DNA of 50,860 bases from Myxococcota bacterium. GTDB lineage: Bacteria; Myxococcota_A; UBA9160; UBA4427. The DNA lies in NCBI GenBank assembly GCA_028278345.1, contig JANQEL010000189.1, positions 1-50,860 of the forward strand, read 5' to 3'. Shown piece by piece: positions 43,397 to 50,860 of this stretch. The stretch's first letter is position 1. Each line of letters starts with the position of its first letter. The notes beneath the pieces were generated by a model. The model was not told the DNA's origin. It did no database searches and worked only from the letters and a program-made list of their open reading frames with translations. The position numbers were made by a program, and so were the translations under genes.

Positions 43397-45913
43397 ATGG
43401 CAGCAAAGATCAGGGCATACAAGCTCGCTGAAGAGCTGGGCATCGAAAAGAACGAGTTCGTCGAGAAGGCGCGCGAACTCGGTCTGGAGTTGAAGGCCAC
43501 CACGGCCCTCGACGACGACCAGATTGCCCTCCTGCGCGAGAAGATCGGCGGCGCTCCGAAGCCCTCCGGTCGCAAGATGGAAGAGAAGCGCGTCGACCGG
43601 AAGGGCGGCGCGGTCATCCGTCGTCGCCGCAAGGCTGCGCCCGAACCGGAGCCCGAGCCCGCGCCAGCGGAGAAGGAGCCGGTAGAAGAAGCACCGGTGG
43701 CCGAAGAACCGGCGGTGGAGCCGGTGGTCGCCGAGGTTGCGCCCGAAGCCACACCCGGTGAATCCGAAGCGGCGCCAGCCGAAACGACGCCGGCCGAAGA
43801 AGCCGAAACCGAACCCGCAGCCGCGGTCGCAGAAGAGGGGGCCGCTGCGGCGGTCGAACCCGAAGCCACCCCGCGTGTCGCGGACGACGATGCGCCGGCT
43901 CCGCGCCGCGATGCCGGTCGCGGTGGACAAGTGCCCAGCGGCCCGTCCGGTGGCGGCAAGGGCAAGCAGCGCAAGCGCGTGCGCGAAGTGGTGAACCTGC
44001 GCGAGCAGGAGCAGTTCGGTCGTCAGATCACGAGTCGCGGCGGTGCCACCCGGCGCGCCCCGGCTGCGCCGGCCGGCCCGATCCAGAACCCGCGGCGCAA
44101 GCGGCGCGACGCCCTGCAGAAGCCCGTGAGCCCGGCAGCCGCCGCCGACCAGAAGCGCGTCGTACGCGTGCCCGGCGAGATCGGCATCGGCGAACTCGCC
44201 AAGCAGGCGGGCGTCAAGGCGCCGCTCATCCAGGGCAAGTTGATGGCGATGGGCATCATGGTTTCGGTGAACCAACGCATCGACGTCGAGACCTGCCAGA
44301 AGATCGCGGACGACTTCAAGTTCGAGGTCGTCGACACCGGCTTCAAGGAAGAAGAATTCATCACCGTCATCGACGAGGTCGACAAGAAGGAAGAAGGCGC
44401 AGGGGAATCGCGTCCGCCGGTCGTCACCGTGATGGGACACGTCGATCACGGCAAGACCTCGATCCTCGACGCCATTCGCAAGGCGTCGGTCGTCGAGGGT
44501 GAAGCCGGTGGCATCACCCAGCACATCGGTGCCTATAGCGTCTCGACGAGTCGCGGCCCGCTGACCTTCATCGATACCCCGGGCCACGCCGCGTTCACGG
44601 CGATGCGTGCACGTGGTGCGCAGGTGACGGACATCGTGATCCTCGTCGTCGCGGCCAACGACGGCGTGATGCCGCAGACGGTCGAGGCCATCGAACACTG
44701 CCGCGCGGCCGAAGTGCCGATCGTGGTCGCGGTCAACAAGTGCGATCTGCCCGAAGCCGATCCCAAGACGACGCGCCAGCGTTTGATGGAACACGACCTG
44801 GTGCCGGAAGAGTTCGGCGGCGACATCATCTGCGTCGACGTTTCGGCCAAGACCGGCGATGGCCTCGAACAGCTGCTCGAGATGGTCGCGCTGCAGAGCG
44901 AGATCCTCGAACTCACCGCCGACCCGAATCTCCCCGCCAAGGGCGTCGTGCTCGAGTCGAACCTCGACAAGGGCCGCGGGCCGCTGGCGACGGTGCTGAT
45001 CCAGAGCGGAACCCTGCACCGCGGCGAGACCGTGGTCGTCGGTACCGAGTGGGGCCGCGTGCGCTTGATGGAAGACCACGACGGAAAGAAGGTCGCCGAA
45101 GCCGGGCCTTCGACGCCGGTGCGACTCGTGGGTCTTTCGGCGGTACCTGCGCTTGGCGCCACCCTCGACGTGGTGAAGAACGAGCGCGCGGCCAAGAGCG
45201 TGATCCAACACCGCGTCGATCAGCAGCGCTCGGCACCGAGCGCTCCGCGTCCGCGCATGAGCCTCGAAGAGTTCTACGCCCAGGCCGAAACCGAGGAGGC
45301 GAAGGATCTCAAGCTCGTGGTGAAGGCCGATGTCGCCGGCACCAGGGAAGCCGTCATCCAGGCTATCGAAGACCTCGCGACCGAAGCCGTGAAGGTGACG
45401 ATCCTCTCGTCGGGTGTGGGTGCGATCAACGAGAACGACGTGATGCTCGCCTCGGCGAGTGAGGGCATCGTGGTCGGCTTCAACGTGCGGCCCGACACCG
45501 CGGCCCAGCGCGCCGCCGACACTCACGGCATCGAGATCCGCAACTACACGATCATCATGAACCTGATCGACGACATCCGCAGTTCGATGGCGGGCCTGCT
45601 CCCGCCGACGATCCGCGAGGTGCCGCTCGGTCGGGCCGAGATCCGCGAGACCTTCGTGATCCCCAAGCTCGGCACCATCGCGGGCTCGTACGTGAACGAC
45701 GGCAAGGTGAAGCGCGGTGCGCGCTGTCGCCTGATCCGCGACGGCGTGCAGGTATACGAAGGCACCATCTCCTCGCTGCGACGCTTCAAGGACGACGTCG
45801 CCGAGGTCGGGAACGACTACGAGTGCGGTATCGGGATCGGGGGCTACAACGACGTCAAGGTGGGCGACGTCATCGAGGCCTTCGAGCTCGAGGAGGAACC
45901 AGCGACCCTCTAA
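43397..45913 (+). CDS. infB: Translation initiation factor IF-2
   Basis: The 838-residue GTPase brings initiator tRNA to the 30S subunit. An N-terminal IF2N domain (KIRAYKLAEELGIEKNEF) is followed by a long Pro/Ala/Glu linker (about 75-180) and a second IF2N domain near 265. The G domain starts at about 346 with GHVDHGKT, then DTPGHAAF and NKCD, followed by domains II to IV (IPKLGTIAGSYV near the end). The linker length and composition are normal for GC-rich bacteria. ATG 43397 is 35 bases after nusA. The ylxR and L7Ae-like genes often found between nusA and infB are absent. Confidence 0.97.
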   Translation: MAAKIRAYKLAEELGIEKNEFVEKARELGLELKATTALDDDQIALLREKIGGAPKPSGRKMEEKRVDRKGGAVIRRRRKAAPEPEPEPAPAEKEPVEEAPVAEEPAVEPVVAEVAPEATPGESEAAPAETTPAEEAETEPAAAVAEEGAAAAVEPEATPRVADDDAPAPRRDAGRGGQVPSGPSGGGKGKQRKRVREVVNLREQEQFGRQITSRGGATRRAPAAPAGPIQNPRRKRRDALQKPVSPAAAADQKRVVRVPGEIGIGELAKQAGVKAPLIQGKLMAMGIMVSVNQRIDVETCQKIADDFKFEVVDTGFKEEEFITVIDEVDKKEEGAGESRPPVVTVMGHVDHGKTSILDAIRKASVVEGEAGGITQHIGAYSVSTSRGPLTFIDTPGHAAFTAMRARGAQVTDIVILVVAANDGVMPQTVEAIEHCRAAEVPIVVAVNKCDLPEADPKTTRQRLMEHDLVPEEFGGDIICVDVSAKTGDGLEQLLEMVALQSEILELTADPNLPAKGVVLESNLDKGRGPLATVLIQSGTLHRGETVVVGTEWGRVRLMEDHDGKKVAEAGPSTPVRLVGLSAVPALGATLDVVKNERAAKSVIQHRVDQQRSAPSAPRPRMSLEEFYAQAETEEAKDLKLVVKADVAGTREAVIQAIEDLATEAVKVTILSSGVGAINENDVMLASASEGIVVGFNVRPDTAAQRAADTHGIEIRNYTIIMNLIDDIRSSMAGLLPPTIREVPLGRAEIRETFVIPKLGTIAGSYVNDGKVKRGARCRLIRDGVQVYEGTISSLRRFKDDVAEVGNDYECGIGIGGYNDVKVGDVIEAFELEEEPATL

Positions 45914-45953
45914 CCCTGTCTACCCATTCAGTGGGGGCCGGTAGGGGAATGCC

Positions 45954-46319
45954 ATGGTCGTCGGAGCGGCGGTCGTCGAGATCCACGTCCACGCCTCGCA
46001 GTCCCTCAAACAGAAACGAGGGGTGGTGCGCTCGATCCAGCAGCGCCTGCGCAATCAATTCAACATTTCGGTTTCGGAGGTCGGGGGCCAGGGCACCTGG
46101 CAGCGAGCGGTGCTCGGCATGACGGCCGCGGGCGCGGAAGCGCCACCGGTCGAGAAGGTGCTGCGACGCGCCATCCGCTTCGTCGAAGAACGCCACGACT
46201 GTGAGGTGCTCGCATCGGACCTCGAAGTCATGGTGCTGCCCCACGAAGCGAGCCTCGACGCCGATCACGACGACGGATTCCCGCCATTCGGCGAAGTCGA
46301 AGACCCAGAAGACTCATGA
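45954..46319 (+). CDS. DUF503 family protein (YlxP-like)
   Basis: The 121-residue protein matches DUF503/YlxP: HVHASQSLKQKRGVVRSI near the start, QFNISVSEVGGQGTWQRA in the middle, and a strand-rich C-terminus. Members sit between infB and rbfA in many Gram-positives and deltaproteobacteria, and their position points to ribosome biogenesis, but no reaction is known. ATG 45954 follows TAGGGG. The final 20 residues are acidic. Confidence 0.88.
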   Translation: MVVGAAVVEIHVHASQSLKQKRGVVRSIQQRLRNQFNISVSEVGGQGTWQRAVLGMTAAGAEAPPVEKVLRRAIRFVEERHDCEVLASDLEVMVLPHEASLDADHDDGFPPFGEVEDPEDS

Positions 46320-46338
46320 AGCGTTCGAGGAACGAACC

Positions 46339-46734
46339 ATGTCCCTGCGAACCGATCGCATTGCCAATCAACTCCAGGAAGAAATCTCACGCGTGCTACG
46401 CGACGAGGTCACGGACCATCGCATCAAGATGGTGACGGTCCTGCGCGTCGATGTGGCACCCGACCTCAGCAACGCCGTCGTGGGTTGGAGCTTGTTCGAG
46501 AAGGATGGCGAACCCGACTTCGACGAGATCGACGAAATCGAATCCGGCCTCGAGAGCGCGGCCAGCTACATCCGGCGCAAGATCGCCGCATCCCTGAACC
46601 TGCGGCGCACCCCTGCACTGCGCTTCAACTACGACCCTTCGCTGCGGCTCGCCGGCGAGACGATGGAGATCCTCCAGGAAATCGCCGACGATCGAGAGGC
46701 CGAGGAAGAACCCACGAATGTCGAAGAAACGTAA
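46339..46734 (+). CDS. rbfA: 30S ribosome-binding factor RbfA
   Basis: The 131-residue KH-fold protein helps 16S rRNA 5'-end maturation. Recognisable segments are RIANQLQEEISRVLRDEV at the N-terminus, MVTVLRVDVAPDLSNA, the helix around ESAASYIRRKIAASLNLR, and TPALRFNYDPSL near the end. ATG 46339 is 19 bases after the DUF503 stop with GAGGAA upstream. Its 3' end overlaps the start of truB by 17 bases, suggesting coupled translation. Confidence 0.94.
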   Translation: MSLRTDRIANQLQEEISRVLRDEVTDHRIKMVTVLRVDVAPDLSNAVVGWSLFEKDGEPDFDEIDEIESGLESAASYIRRKIAASLNLRRTPALRFNYDPSLRLAGETMEILQEIADDREAEEEPTNVEET

Positions 46735-47659
46735 TCGCAACCGCCGCGCACGCGAAGCACCCGGCCCCGCCGGCTTCCTCGTCGTCGACAAACCGCCGGG
46801 CATGACGAGCCACGACGTCGTCGATGCCGCGCGGCGCTGGCTCGGGACCCGGCGCGTGGGGCACCTCGGCACCCTGGATCCCCAGGCGACCGGCGTGCTT
46901 CCGCTCGCGGTTCGCGAAGCCACCAAGCTGATCTCCTTCATTACGAAGGACGACAAGAGCTATCACGGGAGCATTCGCCTCGGCGTCGAGACCGACACCC
47001 TCGATGCCCAGGGCGAGGTGACCCGTCGGTTCGACGGAGAACTCCCCGACAGCCAAGCCTTCGAGGCGAAGCTCGCCGACTTCCGCGGCGCGATCGAACA
47101 GGTGCCGCCGATGTTCAGCGCCGTGAAAAAGAACGGCGTGCCCCTCCACCGCCTCGCCCGTCGCGGCGAAGAGGTCGAGCGCGATTCGAAGCAGGTGACC
47201 GTGCACCGCCTCGAACTGGCCGAGTTCGAAGACGGCCTCGCCAAGGTCGAGGTGGATTGCTCGGCCGGCACCTACGTGCGCGTGCTCGCCGCCGACATCG
47301 GTGAGGCCCTCGGCTGCGGCGCCCATCTCGAGAGCCTTCGCCGGGTGCAGAGCGGCCCCTTCGGGCTCGACCAGGCGGTGCCCTTCGAGCAGCTCGAGGC
47401 CGAGGCGGAGGCCGGTGGCATCGAGAAGCGGGTCGTTTCGCCCGCGGACGCGATGGAGCTCCCGGTGCTCGAACTCGCCGAAGCCGGCGCCCGCCGGGTG
47501 CGCCACGGCGGAGACATCTCCCCCGGCGCCCGGCTGCGAATTGCCCCTGGGGACCGCGTCGTGGCGATCGACATCGATGGAGAGCTGGTGGGCCTGCTCG
47601 AGCTTCGTGCCGATCGGCGGCTCTGGCCGCTGCGGGTCTTCGGGGCCGAGGGGAGCTGA
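46718..47659 (+). CDS. truB: tRNA pseudouridine-55 synthase TruB
   Basis: The 313-residue enzyme forms pseudouridine 55 in the T loop of tRNAs. The catalytic Asp54 is in GHLGTLDPQATGVLP. The family segments FLVVDKPPGMTSHDVV, PPMFSAVKKNGVPLHRLARRG and CSAGTYVRVLAADIG are present, as is a C-terminal PUA-like part. The first 17 residues form a basic extension (MSKKRNRNRR). ATG 46718 overlaps rbfA and is preceded by AGGAAG. Confidence 0.96.
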   Translation: MSKKRNRNRRAREAPGPAGFLVVDKPPGMTSHDVVDAARRWLGTRRVGHLGTLDPQATGVLPLAVREATKLISFITKDDKSYHGSIRLGVETDTLDAQGEVTRRFDGELPDSQAFEAKLADFRGAIEQVPPMFSAVKKNGVPLHRLARRGEEVERDSKQVTVHRLELAEFEDGLAKVEVDCSAGTYVRVLAADIGEALGCGAHLESLRRVQSGPFGLDQAVPFEQLEAEAEAGGIEKRVVSPADAMELPVLELAEAGARRVRHGGDISPGARLRIAPGDRVVAIDIDGELVGLLELRADRRLWPLRVFGAEGS

Positions 47660-47947
47660 GCGCGGTCCACGACTGAGAATCACGAGGCCATCCGTGCAGT
47701 TGCGGCCCCACAGCCGCTCTGTCACACTGCCGCGCACTCGAGGGCCTGGCGGCCTTCGAATCCGACCCGCGGCGGGTGGCTCTATGCATGGCCCGCGCGG
47801 TTCCCCCTCACTCATCGCCGCGTGCGTCCGTCCGAGCGACGTCGCGTCGGTCCCATCCCAGTTTTTCGCGCCTCCGTGTGCGAAGTCGCGCTTCGAAACC
47901 CGAAAGAACGATCGAAGAACGAACGAGAAAGAAAGAGAGGCAACAAG
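47660..47947 (+). other. truB-rpsO intergenic region and rpsO leader
   Basis: About 290 bases without a convincing gene. The first part is CG-rich. From about 47898 the sequence turns into an A/G-rich stretch (GAAAGAACGATCGAAGAACG and on) that runs into the rpsO ribosome-binding site. I see no clear promoter. S15 represses its own synthesis in several bacteria by binding this kind of leader, but I cannot identify a matching structure here. Confidence 0.5.
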
Positions 47948-48214
47948 TTGATTTCCGCCGAGACCAAGCAGGAGACGATCAAGGAATTCGCACGCAAGGA
48001 AGGCGACACGGGTTCGCCGGAGGTGCAGATCGCGCTCCTGACACGGCGGATCGAAGAGCTCTCCGAGCACTTCAAGGGCCACGGCAAGGATCATCATTCG
48101 CGCCGGGGTCTGTTGAAGATCGTGAGTCAGCGACGTCGCCTGCTCGACTATCTCAAGCGCGATGATGTTGAACGGTACGCGGCGCTCATCGGGCGCCTCG
48201 GCCTGCGTCGATAG
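47948..48214 (+). CDS. rpsO: 30S ribosomal protein S15
   Basis: The 88-residue protein is full-length S15. Seen are [58 protein letters not shown], and the C-terminal [20 protein letters not shown]. It binds the central domain of 16S rRNA early in 30S assembly. The start codon is TTG at 47948, with AGAGAGG a few bases ahead; an upstream in-frame ATG (47822) would add 42 residues unlike any S15. The gene precedes pnp as in E. coli. Confidence 0.96.
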   Translation: MISAETKQETIKEFARKEGDTGSPEVQIALLTRRIEELSEHFKGHGKDHHSRRGLLKIVSQRRRLLDYLKRDDVERYAALIGRLGLRR

Positions 48215-48238
48215 GACAGAAAAAGAAAGCGGCGCACC

Positions 48239-48258
48239 GACCCCGGTCGTTCGGGGTC
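48239..48258 (+). promoter_or_regulatory. Hairpin after rpsO, possible processing site or weak terminator
   Basis: GACCCCG (48239-48245) pairs with CGGGGTC (48252-48258) around a six-base loop. No T-run follows, so it is not a standard intrinsic terminator. It could slow exonucleases or be part of a processing site between rpsO and pnp. Confidence 0.45.
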
Positions 48259-48269
48259 ATGTAAGAACG

Positions 48270-48300
48270 AGCAAGACTGCAAGAAAGCAAGGCTGCAAGA
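48270..48300 (+). repeat. 15-bp direct repeat in the pnp leader
   Basis: AGCAAGACTGCAAGA (48270-48284) and AGCAAGGCTGCAAGA (48286-48300) differ at one base and lie one base apart. They sit in the A-rich part of the rpsO-pnp gap. Function is unknown. Confidence 0.6.
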
Positions 48301-48551
48301 GCCACACGGGCGTTTCGGGGGGAGCGCGCTGATCGAGTGTGGGAATCGGCTATACGCGAAAGCCAACCCTCTTCGCGTGATAGCGGATCCCGCATTCGAC
48401 CGGATTTCTCCTCCCAGGCTCAGCCGGCATGTCGTCGGCAGCAGAGCCCAGTCGACGCCCTCATTGGGTCGCCTTCTCACCTTTCCGAGGTGGAAGCGGC
48501 CGTACGAGGCGCGCGCGCCGAATCCCAAGCGCGCGCCAGGAGAAATTCGCA

Positions 48552-50765
48552 ATGCCCAGTTGGTTTGAAGAAACCTCTGTGACCATCGATGTCGGTGGTC
48601 GCCCCATGACCCTTTCCACGGGGGCCGTCGCCAAGCAGGCGGCGGGTGCCGTGCTCGTTTCGCAGGGCGACACTGTCGTCCTCGTGACGGTGGTCCACTC
48701 GAGCCCGCGTCCCGGGATCGACTTCTTTCCGTTGACGGTCGACGTCGTCGAGAAGTTTGCCGCGAGCGGCAAGATCCCCGGCGGCTTCTTCAAGCGCGAA
48801 GGCCGCCTCTCGGATCGCGAGGTGTTGAACTCCCGCTTCATCGATCGCGCGATCCGCCCGCTCTTCGAAGATGGCTACAACGACGACACCCAGGTGACGG
48901 CCACCGTGCTCTCGGCCGATCCCGAGTGCCCCGTCGACATCTGCGCCTTCGTCGGCGCCTCGGCGGCGCTCAGCATCTCCGAGATCCCCTTCCTCGGCCC
49001 GATCGCGGCCGTGCGCGTGGCACGCGTCGAAGGGGAGTTGCTCGCGAATCCCACGCCCGAGCAGCTCGAAGAGAGCGACATCGAGTTCATCGTGGCGGGC
49101 CATCGCGGTTCGATCGTGATGGTGGAAGGCGGCGCCCATCAGGTGCCCGAAGCCGAAGTGCTCGGCGCCCTCAGGTTCGGCCACGATCAGATCCTGCCGA
49201 TCATCGACAAGATCGAAGAGCTGCAGAAGCAGGTCGGCAAGGAGAAGATCGAAGCCGGCGAGCCCGAAGACAACTCGGAGCTCTGGGCCGAGATCCGCGG
49301 CAAGGCCGAGGCGCGCCTTTCCGAGGCCTTCCAGATCAAGGAAAAGCACGCGCGCGGTAGCGCCGTGAAGGCAATCGAGAAGGAAGTGCTCGCCGAGTAC
49401 GTCGACGAGTACCGCAAGGCGCCGATCGAAGTGCGCAGCCTCGAAGACTTCGAGGATCGCGCGTCCGGTCTCAAGAAGCTGCAGGGCACGGTGAAGGAGA
49501 TCCTTCACGACCTCGGCGCCGAGATCGTGCGCGAGCGCGTGATGGCGAGCAACGAGCGCATCGACGGTCGCGGTCCGGCGGACATCCGCCAGATCGCCGC
49601 CGACGTTCGCGTCGTGCCGCGCCCCCACGGTGTTGCCCTGTTTACCCGCGGTGAGACCCAGGCGATGGTGACCACCACCCTCGGCAGTGGCTTCGATGAA
49701 CAGACCATCGACGGCATGAGCGGTCGCTACAAGAAGACCTTCATGCTGCACTACAACTTCCCGCCCTTCTCGGTCGGTGAAGCGCGTCCGCTGCGTGGCC
49801 CCGGTCGCCGCGAAGTCGGTCACGGTACGCTGGCCGAGCGCGCCATCAAACCGGTGTTGCCCGAGCACGAAGACTTCCCCTACACGATCCGCGTGGTGAG
49901 TGAGACGCTCGAATCGAACGGCTCGTCGTCGATGGCGGCGGTCTGCGGTTCGACCCTCTCGCTGCTCGATGCGGGCGTGCCGCTGAAGTCGCCGGTGGCG
50001 GGCATCGCGATGGGTCTGATCACCGACGGCACCCGCACGGTCGTGCTGAGTGACATCCTCGGCGACGAGGACCACCTCGGCGACATGGACTTCAAGGTCA
50101 CCGGCACGAACGAGGGCATCACCGCCCTGCAGATGGACATCAAGGTCAAAGAGATCAACTGGGAGATCCTCGAGCAGGCCCTCGGGCAGGCGCGCGACGG
50201 CCGATTGCACATCCTCGACTGCATGAACAAGGACACGGAAGCCGAGCTGCATGGCTTGAAGCCCCGCGGCGAGCTGCACGACTACGCACCGCGTCTCGAG
50301 GTGCTCTTCGTGAAGCCCGATCGCATTCGCGACATCATCGGGCCGGGCGGCAAGGTGATCCGCGCCATCCAGGAGACCACCGGCGCCAAGATCGACGTCG
50401 AGGATTCGGGTCGCTGCTCGGTCTTCGGTCCCGATGCCGAGAGCGTGAAGGTGGCGCTCTCGATGGTCGAGGAGCTCACCCAGGAAGCCGAGATCGGGCG
50501 CATCTACCTCGCGAAGGTGAAGCGCATCGCCGACTTCGGTGCCTTCGCCGAGATCTTCCCCGGCACAGATGGTCTGGTTCACATCAGCCATCTCGCCGCG
50601 GGTCGCGTCGACAAGGTGACGGACCTGGTGAGCGAGGGCGACGAGATCCTCGCCAAGTGCATCGACATCGATCCGGCCGGCCGCATCCGCCTTTCGCGCA
50701 AGGAAGCGCTCGCCGAGATGGCGGCGCGCGGCGAAGACGCGAAAGACGACGCGGGCGAAGCCTGA
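48552..50765 (+). CDS. pnp: Polyribonucleotide nucleotidyltransferase (PNPase)
   Basis: The 737-residue 3'-5' phosphorolytic exoribonuclease. Both RNase PH-like domains are present: the first covers about 12-230 (KQAAGAVLVSQGDTVVLV, GGFFKREGRLSDREVLNSR), the second about 320-560 (NERIDGRGPADIRQI, RGETQAMVTTTLG, YNFPPFSVGEARP). A KH domain (DRIRDIIGPGGKVIRAIQ) and a C-terminal S1 domain (KVKRIADFGAFAEIFPGTDG) follow. Length is close to the family norm (about 700). ATG 48552 follows AGGAGA nine bases upstream. It is a core part of RNA decay and follows rpsO as usual. Confidence 0.97.
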   Translation: MPSWFEETSVTIDVGGRPMTLSTGAVAKQAAGAVLVSQGDTVVLVTVVHSSPRPGIDFFPLTVDVVEKFAASGKIPGGFFKREGRLSDREVLNSRFIDRAIRPLFEDGYNDDTQVTATVLSADPECPVDICAFVGASAALSISEIPFLGPIAAVRVARVEGELLANPTPEQLEESDIEFIVAGHRGSIVMVEGGAHQVPEAEVLGALRFGHDQILPIIDKIEELQKQVGKEKIEAGEPEDNSELWAEIRGKAEARLSEAFQIKEKHARGSAVKAIEKEVLAEYVDEYRKAPIEVRSLEDFEDRASGLKKLQGTVKEILHDLGAEIVRERVMASNERIDGRGPADIRQIAADVRVVPRPHGVALFTRGETQAMVTTTLGSGFDEQTIDGMSGRYKKTFMLHYNFPPFSVGEARPLRGPGRREVGHGTLAERAIKPVLPEHEDFPYTIRVVSETLESNGSSSMAAVCGSTLSLLDAGVPLKSPVAGIAMGLITDGTRTVVLSDILGDEDHLGDMDFKVTGTNEGITALQMDIKVKEINWEILEQALGQARDGRLHILDCMNKDTEAELHGLKPRGELHDYAPRLEVLFVKPDRIRDIIGPGGKVIRAIQETTGAKIDVEDSGRCSVFGPDAESVKVALSMVEELTQEAEIGRIYLAKVKRIADFGAFAEIFPGTDGLVHISHLAAGRVDKVTDLVSEGDEILAKCIDIDPAGRIRLSRKEALAEMAARGEDAKDDAGEA

Positions 50766-50772
50766 TCGCGCG

Positions 50773-50860
50773 ATGAGTGATTCGACCGTGGGCAGCGCGC
50801 CGGAAGTGAGAGTCCGCATCCGGCGCCTGCCAACGGGCGTTGGGCTCGAGCTGCCCATCG
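50773..50860 (+). CDS. dut: Probable dUTP diphosphatase, N-terminus (cut by window end)
   Basis: Only 29 residues are in the window. After a short lead they read VRVRIRRLPTGVGLELPI, which matches the first strand of bacterial dUTPases, where a KRL-x-G-x-x-LPLP pattern precedes the YATEGAAG motif that would lie just beyond the end. dut is often found close after pnp in proteobacteria. ATG 50773 is seven bases after the pnp stop. The call rests on a short match and on position. Confidence 0.7.
   Translation, partial: MSDSTVGSAPEVRVRIRRLPTGVGLELPI

Larger units (their letters stand above)
48215..48551 (+). other. rpsO-pnp intergenic region
   Basis: This 337-base gap holds an A-rich start, a hairpin at 48239-48258, a 15-base direct repeat at 48270-48300, and a weak possible -10 (TATACG at 48351-48356) without a good -35. 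The reading frame open before pnp ATG 48552 (from 48429) is Arg/Ser/Pro-rich and unlike PNPase. In E. coli this gap carries an RNase III site that lets PNPase control its own mRNA, so a similar role is possible. Confidence 0.5.

Noticed and set aside
42809..45526. 905-codon minus-strand frame
   Set aside because: Antisense to nusA and infB, both certain genes.
48477..50858. 793-codon minus-strand frame
   Set aside because: Antisense to pnp; His/Asp/Arg-rich shadow composition.

Overview
The DNA is high in GC (about two thirds by eye) and bacterial. It starts inside the 3' end of a 23S rRNA gene and stops about 90 bases into a probable dut gene. Several traits point to a deltaproteobacterial or Myxococcota-like lineage: a TIGR02266-type PilZ protein, a 2647-residue TPR protein, a membrane-anchored Ser/Thr kinase with a repeat solenoid, several orphan or hybrid histidine kinases, a multihaem cytochrome fusion, and an Hsp70 paralogue with an acidic tail. 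LpxC indicates a Gram-negative outer membrane. The exact phylum is an inference. I see no insertion sequence, prophage, CRISPR array, tRNA or attachment site.

Layout. 1-620: end of the rrn operon (23S, 5S, terminator). 630-3683 (-): winged-helix/AAA/TPR regulator. 3789-6949 (+): acyl-CoA synthetase and a six-TM histidine kinase. 7052-9783: lipoprotein and a convergent exported protein, both of unknown function. 9980-10999 (+): ribosomal proteins L24 and L33 and a 7Fe ferredoxin. 11032-12540: aroE (-) and purE (+). 12691-16231 (+): a c-haem/PAS membrane sensor overlapping a PAS-PAS hybrid kinase. 16228-19103 (-): a double-thioredoxin/octahaem cytochrome fusion overlapping a family 4 uracil-DNA glycosylase. 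19159-21714 (-): an Hsp70 paralogue with a J-domain/TPR partner. 21987-25090 (+): yebC-ruvC-ruvA-ruvB. 25226-30802 (+): hybrid kinase, solenoid Ser/Thr kinase, lpxC. 30824-39143 (-): giant TPR protein and PilZ protein. 39420-41191 (+): pyrK-pyrD. 41442-50860 (+): the classical rimP-nusA-infB-DUF503-rbfA-truB-rpsO-pnp translation/RNA cluster, then dut.

Functionally the window mixes conserved information-processing operons (rrn, L24/L33, ruvCAB, nusA-infB-pnp), biosynthetic singletons (aroE, purE, pyrKD, lpxC) and a large signalling and chaperone/scaffold set. Genes are tightly packed, with GTGA or TTGA start-stop overlaps (ruvC-ruvA, ruvA-ruvB, pyrK-pyrD, cytochrome-udg) and two convergent pairs sharing one CTAG stop. 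TTG and GTG starts are common and are usually supported by good Shine-Dalgarno sequences.

The most unusual feature I found is in the Ser/Thr kinase at 27158-29839. Its solenoid is built from 23 units of exactly 13 residues in three blocks, not from 34-residue TPRs. Next are the thioredoxin-octahaem fusion, the heme sensor/hybrid kinase pair that looks like one sensor split in two, the lid-less acidic-tailed Hsp70 with its TTG-started J-domain partner, and the giant TPR/PilZ operon.
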